Below are positions 59,860-64,000 of a stretch of 64,000 nucleotides of DNA, one piece after another. The DNA comes from Eunapius fragilis (Eukaryota > Porifera > Demospongiae > Spongillida > Spongillidae), in NCBI GenBank assembly GCA_963681505.1, contig OY811972.1, positions 7,828,720 to 7,892,719 of the forward strand, in the 5' to 3' direction. The notes beneath the pieces were generated by a model, which was not told the DNA's origin, made no database searches, and was given only the letters and a program-made list of their open reading frames with translations. The translations under genes were made by a program, and so were the position numbers. How positions within the stretch are numbered: the stretch's first letter is position 1; each line of letters starts with the position of its first letter.

Positions 59860-62800
59860 TAACCCAACAGGTCTAGTGGTATGAGGAGAGGGAGATGATG
59901 CATTTCAGGTGCATGGAAGGGTTGCATATAAGCTGTGTGTGTGGTAGAGTTGTGCAGAAAGCTGTTGAGTATGTGTAATGTTCTGTTGTGAATTCAGTAG
60001 TATGTTGTGTTGACATGTGTATGAGTAGCATTCAATTGTGAGTGTGGCAATTGTAGAAGGGAGGTGTTGGTGAGTGTAGAAGGCTGCTGTGTGGAAGCAA
60101 TTGCATTTGTGGGTGTTTACTTATGGAATAGGTATGAGTGTAAGCAGTTGGGATGTCAGTGCAGGTGTAGGAAGCATATGGGCCATAAATGTACAAATGT
60201 GTTCATCTTCCAACACCTTTTTGTTACACAGGAACTGTGTGATCTTTTACAAGTGTCTTTTCATGCTTTTAACCTCTAATGTTACGTTCTTTCTAGAATC
60301 AGCCATTGCAACTGAGTGCTTAAAAATCCACAGTTATGCAGTAAATTGGAACGTTTTTTACTTTCCCCATCTCCCACTGATGGAAGCGGGTATGAACACA
60401 ATTGAAAAATAGCAGTGCTGCTGAGTTTAACTGACAATCTGACATGTGATACATACGACACTATCCAAGGTGGGAGGGCCTTTCAAGTATTGCCACACAA
60501 GGTGATTCATATGGTTCATAAGAAAGTACTGCCTTCATGTAGTGGGTACTATTAGGTATGTCACTGTACATGCGTTAATTTTACATACACTGGGTTAGAT
60601 GTTCTCATCCAAGGTGCCATTCTCTTTTTTGTTTTGTGTACTACCTGAATAAGTGTTTCTAAGTGGGCACTAAATAGATTTGTTCTCACTAGTCAATGCG
60701 TTTGATCACTTGCTGTATTAACACATACGTACATGTAGGTCATAAGCATCCATACCACTCAACGTGGAGGTGGCTATTATCCCTCTCCTTTCCCAAAAGA
60801 TTTGATATAGGGGGTGGGGCTATTGCCCCCTCCCCCTTGGATCCGGAAGACCACAATGGCAGGTACAGTGAAGATTCTGGGTAAGTTGAGGTGTACAGTT
60901 TGTGTTGGAGGGTGAGGGTGGGTGAAGGAATACTGGAGGGGTACAATTGTGATGGTGAAAAATTAAATTAAGTGGCGTATAACGCATTCTAGCAAGGGTA
61001 CTACTCATTATTAGTATATTTGGCCTTAATTCCTTTTGCTCCCCCCCCCCCCCCCCCCCCCCCAACGTTATTGTATTTAGCCAATGTGAGGGGGACCCCC
61101 GGCTGTAGCATATTTTAGCCCCTCCCCCTCCCCTCAGGCTTAATGAAACTGTACATCTATGGTATGATGTGTGTCTGTGTGTGCTTGTGCCTCTGTGATA
61201 TGTGCTGGTATGTGTGACTGTGCCATTACAACAATGCTTTGGTCATTCTTCAGGTTGGAGCTGAACATGTGTAGGGATGAAGTATCAAGACTTCCATCCT
61301 CACAAACTAAGACTGATTGTTCTGCATTCTTGTACAGCTTAATGAATCGATTTCAACCCTTATAGAATATTTTAGTTGTACAAACGTGTAATGGACTATT
61401 GACATGCATGGCACCAACAACATGCTATTAATGGTATTTGATGTACAGTGCACATTAACCCAGCCAGGGTGTATGAAGAACACTGTTAGTTTGCCCAAGT
61501 TAGGGCAAAGCTGACCCTCTTGGTGGAAGAGTGTGGAGATCAGGGGAGGGAGGGATCCACCAGTGGGATTGGACTAAGAAACTGACTCCCACAGTCTATA
61601 TAGACACTCTACTTTATTGGGAGGGGGTGTTTTTATATTCCTTGGATCTTCTGTACCGTACACTATCAGTATGATGTGCGATAGCTGTTTCAAACTGAGA
61701 ATCCCATGGCTATCTCAATCTCTCATGAACATCTACATTACACACACACACACACCTAATCATATTCATGCTGTCAGTAACCTCAAGGTCGACCTTACCA
61801 TGCAGGCAGCTGCAAACCCTATGTGTAGACATGCCAACAAGCCATAAATGGAAGATATCTGGATTCATATAAGCACACTAATATATTCATCTGAAATGGG
61901 TTCAATTCTGATCTGGAATCAGACTTTCACTTAAAACCTTTTACACTTTTCTGACAAAATGGAAGCTCGGACAATAAAACACATAGAAGCAAATGTGTAT
62001 CATCTTACCACTTTCATATAATAAGCAAAAAATGTATGTCTTACCCCACCCCATCCCGCCTCCTCTATCCTTATACCACACCAAGCTCAATCCATGTATG
62101 TGTGTGTGCATACTACTAGTGTTGGTCAGAACAGTAAAAAATAGTGCATGTAAGGAATGGTTTTTACTTTTTAATTTTTGCACATGAAATGCATGGGAGG
62201 AATTATATAATAAATGCCACAAGCCTGAGCTGTAAATGCTTTGAGATTCTAACAACTGAGGGGATTATATATATACCACATGTTGCATTGGAAAGGATCC
62301 TGACAACATATCATCAGAGCTGGTGTGATTAACAACATATCAGACATTAACAACTTTGAAGTATAAAACAGTGGAATAGTATATGTAAATCAAGTAGTAA
62401 TATTAATATGACTGATCCTATGAAATAAATAATAATCAGTTTATTTAGTTTTACAAATACAGTACAGCAGGATATTCATACACAGGTTCACTATAATATA
62501 AATGTACAAATGATACCTGCTCTGACATACTACAGTAGGATAAATGAAACAAATAGCTATAGACCATAGTACCCCTATATACTACATCTTGCATGATTGC
62601 TATGTGAAAGGACTCAGATGACAATGAATTGATATTATTGTATTTCACACAGACAGTTATAGGACAGTTTTTACCCTTCTGGCTAGTTTTTCAAGTTTTC
62701 AAATTTTTTGATTTTTCTTGAACGCCAATGAGCTTCTATCAAATGGTTCTTACGCATCCTAAATGGGACTATCCATTACAAAGTTATTAAGCAATGAATT

Positions 62801-63720
62801 TATAATTAGCCATACATTTCAATGCGAGCGTTGCTTTTCTTTTGCTTGTCCTGGAAACTTTGAAAAAGTACCACAAGGGTGATTTTGCTGGACACTGTCC
62901 CATATAGTGTATAAATCAGTACTTAGAATCTAATTACTTCTCAGAATACATGCGCTGTTGGAACACATACATGCGCGACTAGTATATATATATGTATATC
63001 GATCCGATTGTACTCTTCAATATACATGTTACATGTATAGTCAGAAATCAGAACTCCGATCATGCTATACCGCCACGTTCATTTATGCTGCAGATCATCG
63101 CGACCTGAGCCTGTTTCTATTTTTGTAGTTGGGCTCAAAGGACTCAGATTTAAGCGAAGTATAATTTTGAACTTGCTTTATAGCTTGATTTGGGTATGGC
63201 CAGTCGAATCACTGGTGACTCAGGAATGATATAGACTGGGTTATTAACTTTACAAGCTGTATATGTTGTCATGCCTCGTTATTATGATGCCACGCCCTCT
63301 TTACTTACAACACAAGGTTGGATACAGACCCACTTGTGATATAGCCCGATTCAGTGAGGGAAGAACATCAGAGTAGTTTTTTTTCGCATTCAGCAAGCCG
63401 TGAAGCAACGGCAGTTTAAAGACTAAGAGGGTATGGCAAATTAATGCCTCCAAGCGTGCCCGTCGTAATTGATAATATTGTTCGTATACCTTTGTGTGAA
63501 CGAAACTAGCTGAGTCAACAAAGAGCCCTGCATGTCTGAATAATAATGTGGTGAAGCAAATATTATATAGATCTATATTGGTTGTTTACAATATGACAAT
63601 ATTGTCTCTAACATGTCATATACGGTATAGTGTGCGTATGTGTGACTCAAATGCTCGTAATAGACCTTGGGCCTTTCAATTTTACTGTCTATATATACGA
63701 ATTAATGATTTTGGCGCGCA
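59860..63720. other. Mostly featureless non-coding sequence
   Basis: A run of about 26 C (61040-61065), CCCCTCCCCC-rich stretches at 60.83 and 61.13 kb, and a short CA run at 61740. Several 60-107 codon frames lack domain or splice support. Confidence 0.4.
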
Positions 63721-63723
63721 AAA

Positions 63724-63816
63724 ATGGCTGGTGACTCTCCTTGCATGGCTGGTCCTAGACCTGAACAGGACTCGGTAACTTATCTCGATCATTTTTCTGC
63801 TTTGTTCCTTTGCGAG
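63724..63816 (+). CDS. Possible first exon of a plus-strand gene leaving the window
   Basis: ATG in a good context (AAAAATGGCT) opens 31 codons, MAGDSPCMAGPRPEQDSVTY then LDHFSALFLCE, ending at a plausible donor GAG|GTATGA, phase 0. No domain; evidence is only the start context and the donor. Confidence 0.25.
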
Positions 63817-64000
63817 GTATGACCTCTACCAACACGGTAATGTACTATTTGAATGTCCTCTTCGTATTCTTATTTGCGTGCGTAAATTATGTGATCTAGG
63901 TTATGTGACACAATCAGATTTACTTAACTTCTACGAGCTTTGAGTCACATGCTTCTACTTGTGATGCCTCGAGTGCTGAAAAAGGTATGCCGCAAATCAA

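Noticed and set aside
60064-60412. Two overlapping Cys-containing frames (71 and 107 codons)
   Set aside because: Cys spacing fits no zinc-binding family I know and no splice signals frame them.

Overview
The window is nuclear DNA of a metazoan, most plausibly a demosponge. Visible reasons: AT-rich non-coding DNA, a spliced gene with a 50 bp GT-AG intron, a protein built from ankyrin (ANK), Neuralized-homology (NHR), Roc-COR and Death domains of the kind expanded in sponges, and a dense load of animal-type transposable elements. The species call is inference. I saw no tRNA, rRNA or CRISPR array.

The backbone is one large minus-strand gene. Its 3' end (3,160-9,015) is compact and well supported: Death-domain exon, Roc-COR exon, three NHR exons and a terminal ankyrin exon, all with canonical splice sites and matching phases. 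Upstream, single-repeat ankyrin exons (33 or 34 codons, all phase 0) occur at 9.2, 10.2, 11.6, 13.2, 20.5, 22.6, 23.9 and 42.1 kb, with a 54-codon exon at 21.4 kb and a possible 5' exon at 46.6 kb. They come in two sequence types (A and B) that were duplicated together with their introns. The predicted product is a cytoplasmic ANK-NHR-GTPase-Death adaptor. A broken duplicate of its NHR region lies at 53.3-54.6 kb.

The introns have been filled by transposons: a TTAA-target element (13.66-14.67 kb); a decayed DIRS-like tyrosine-recombinase retroelement (RT 15.5-16.2, recombinase 19.3-20.1 kb, and a separate RNase H piece at 12.4-12.9 kb) hosting a second TTAA element with a 1 kb minisatellite (16.53-18.90 kb); a pogo/Tigger-like element (24.35-28.05 kb); a Ty3/gypsy element whose integrase precedes RT, the Gmr1-type order (28.43-35.67 kb), itself split by a TIR element with a 6 bp target duplication; a DDE transposase remnant (35.7-36.2 kb); an internally deleted BEL/Pao polyprotein (37.2-40.2 kb, minus); and a TIR element carrying a PHD-finger gene (44.0-46.5 kb).

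From 46.9 to 59.3 kb the sequence is mostly non-coding, with several fragments of one non-LTR retrotransposon family (largest 50.2-51.4 kb), a palindromic MITE (49.3 kb), a SAP-domain gag-like piece (54.8 kb), a truncated CR1/L2-type LINE (58.0-58.7 kb) and a diffuse array of a recurring TTCACCAATTGTG-like motif. The left end has a 93 bp minisatellite and a near-perfect hairpin. The last 4.7 kb is almost featureless apart from G/C runs and a possible first exon at 63.72 kb.
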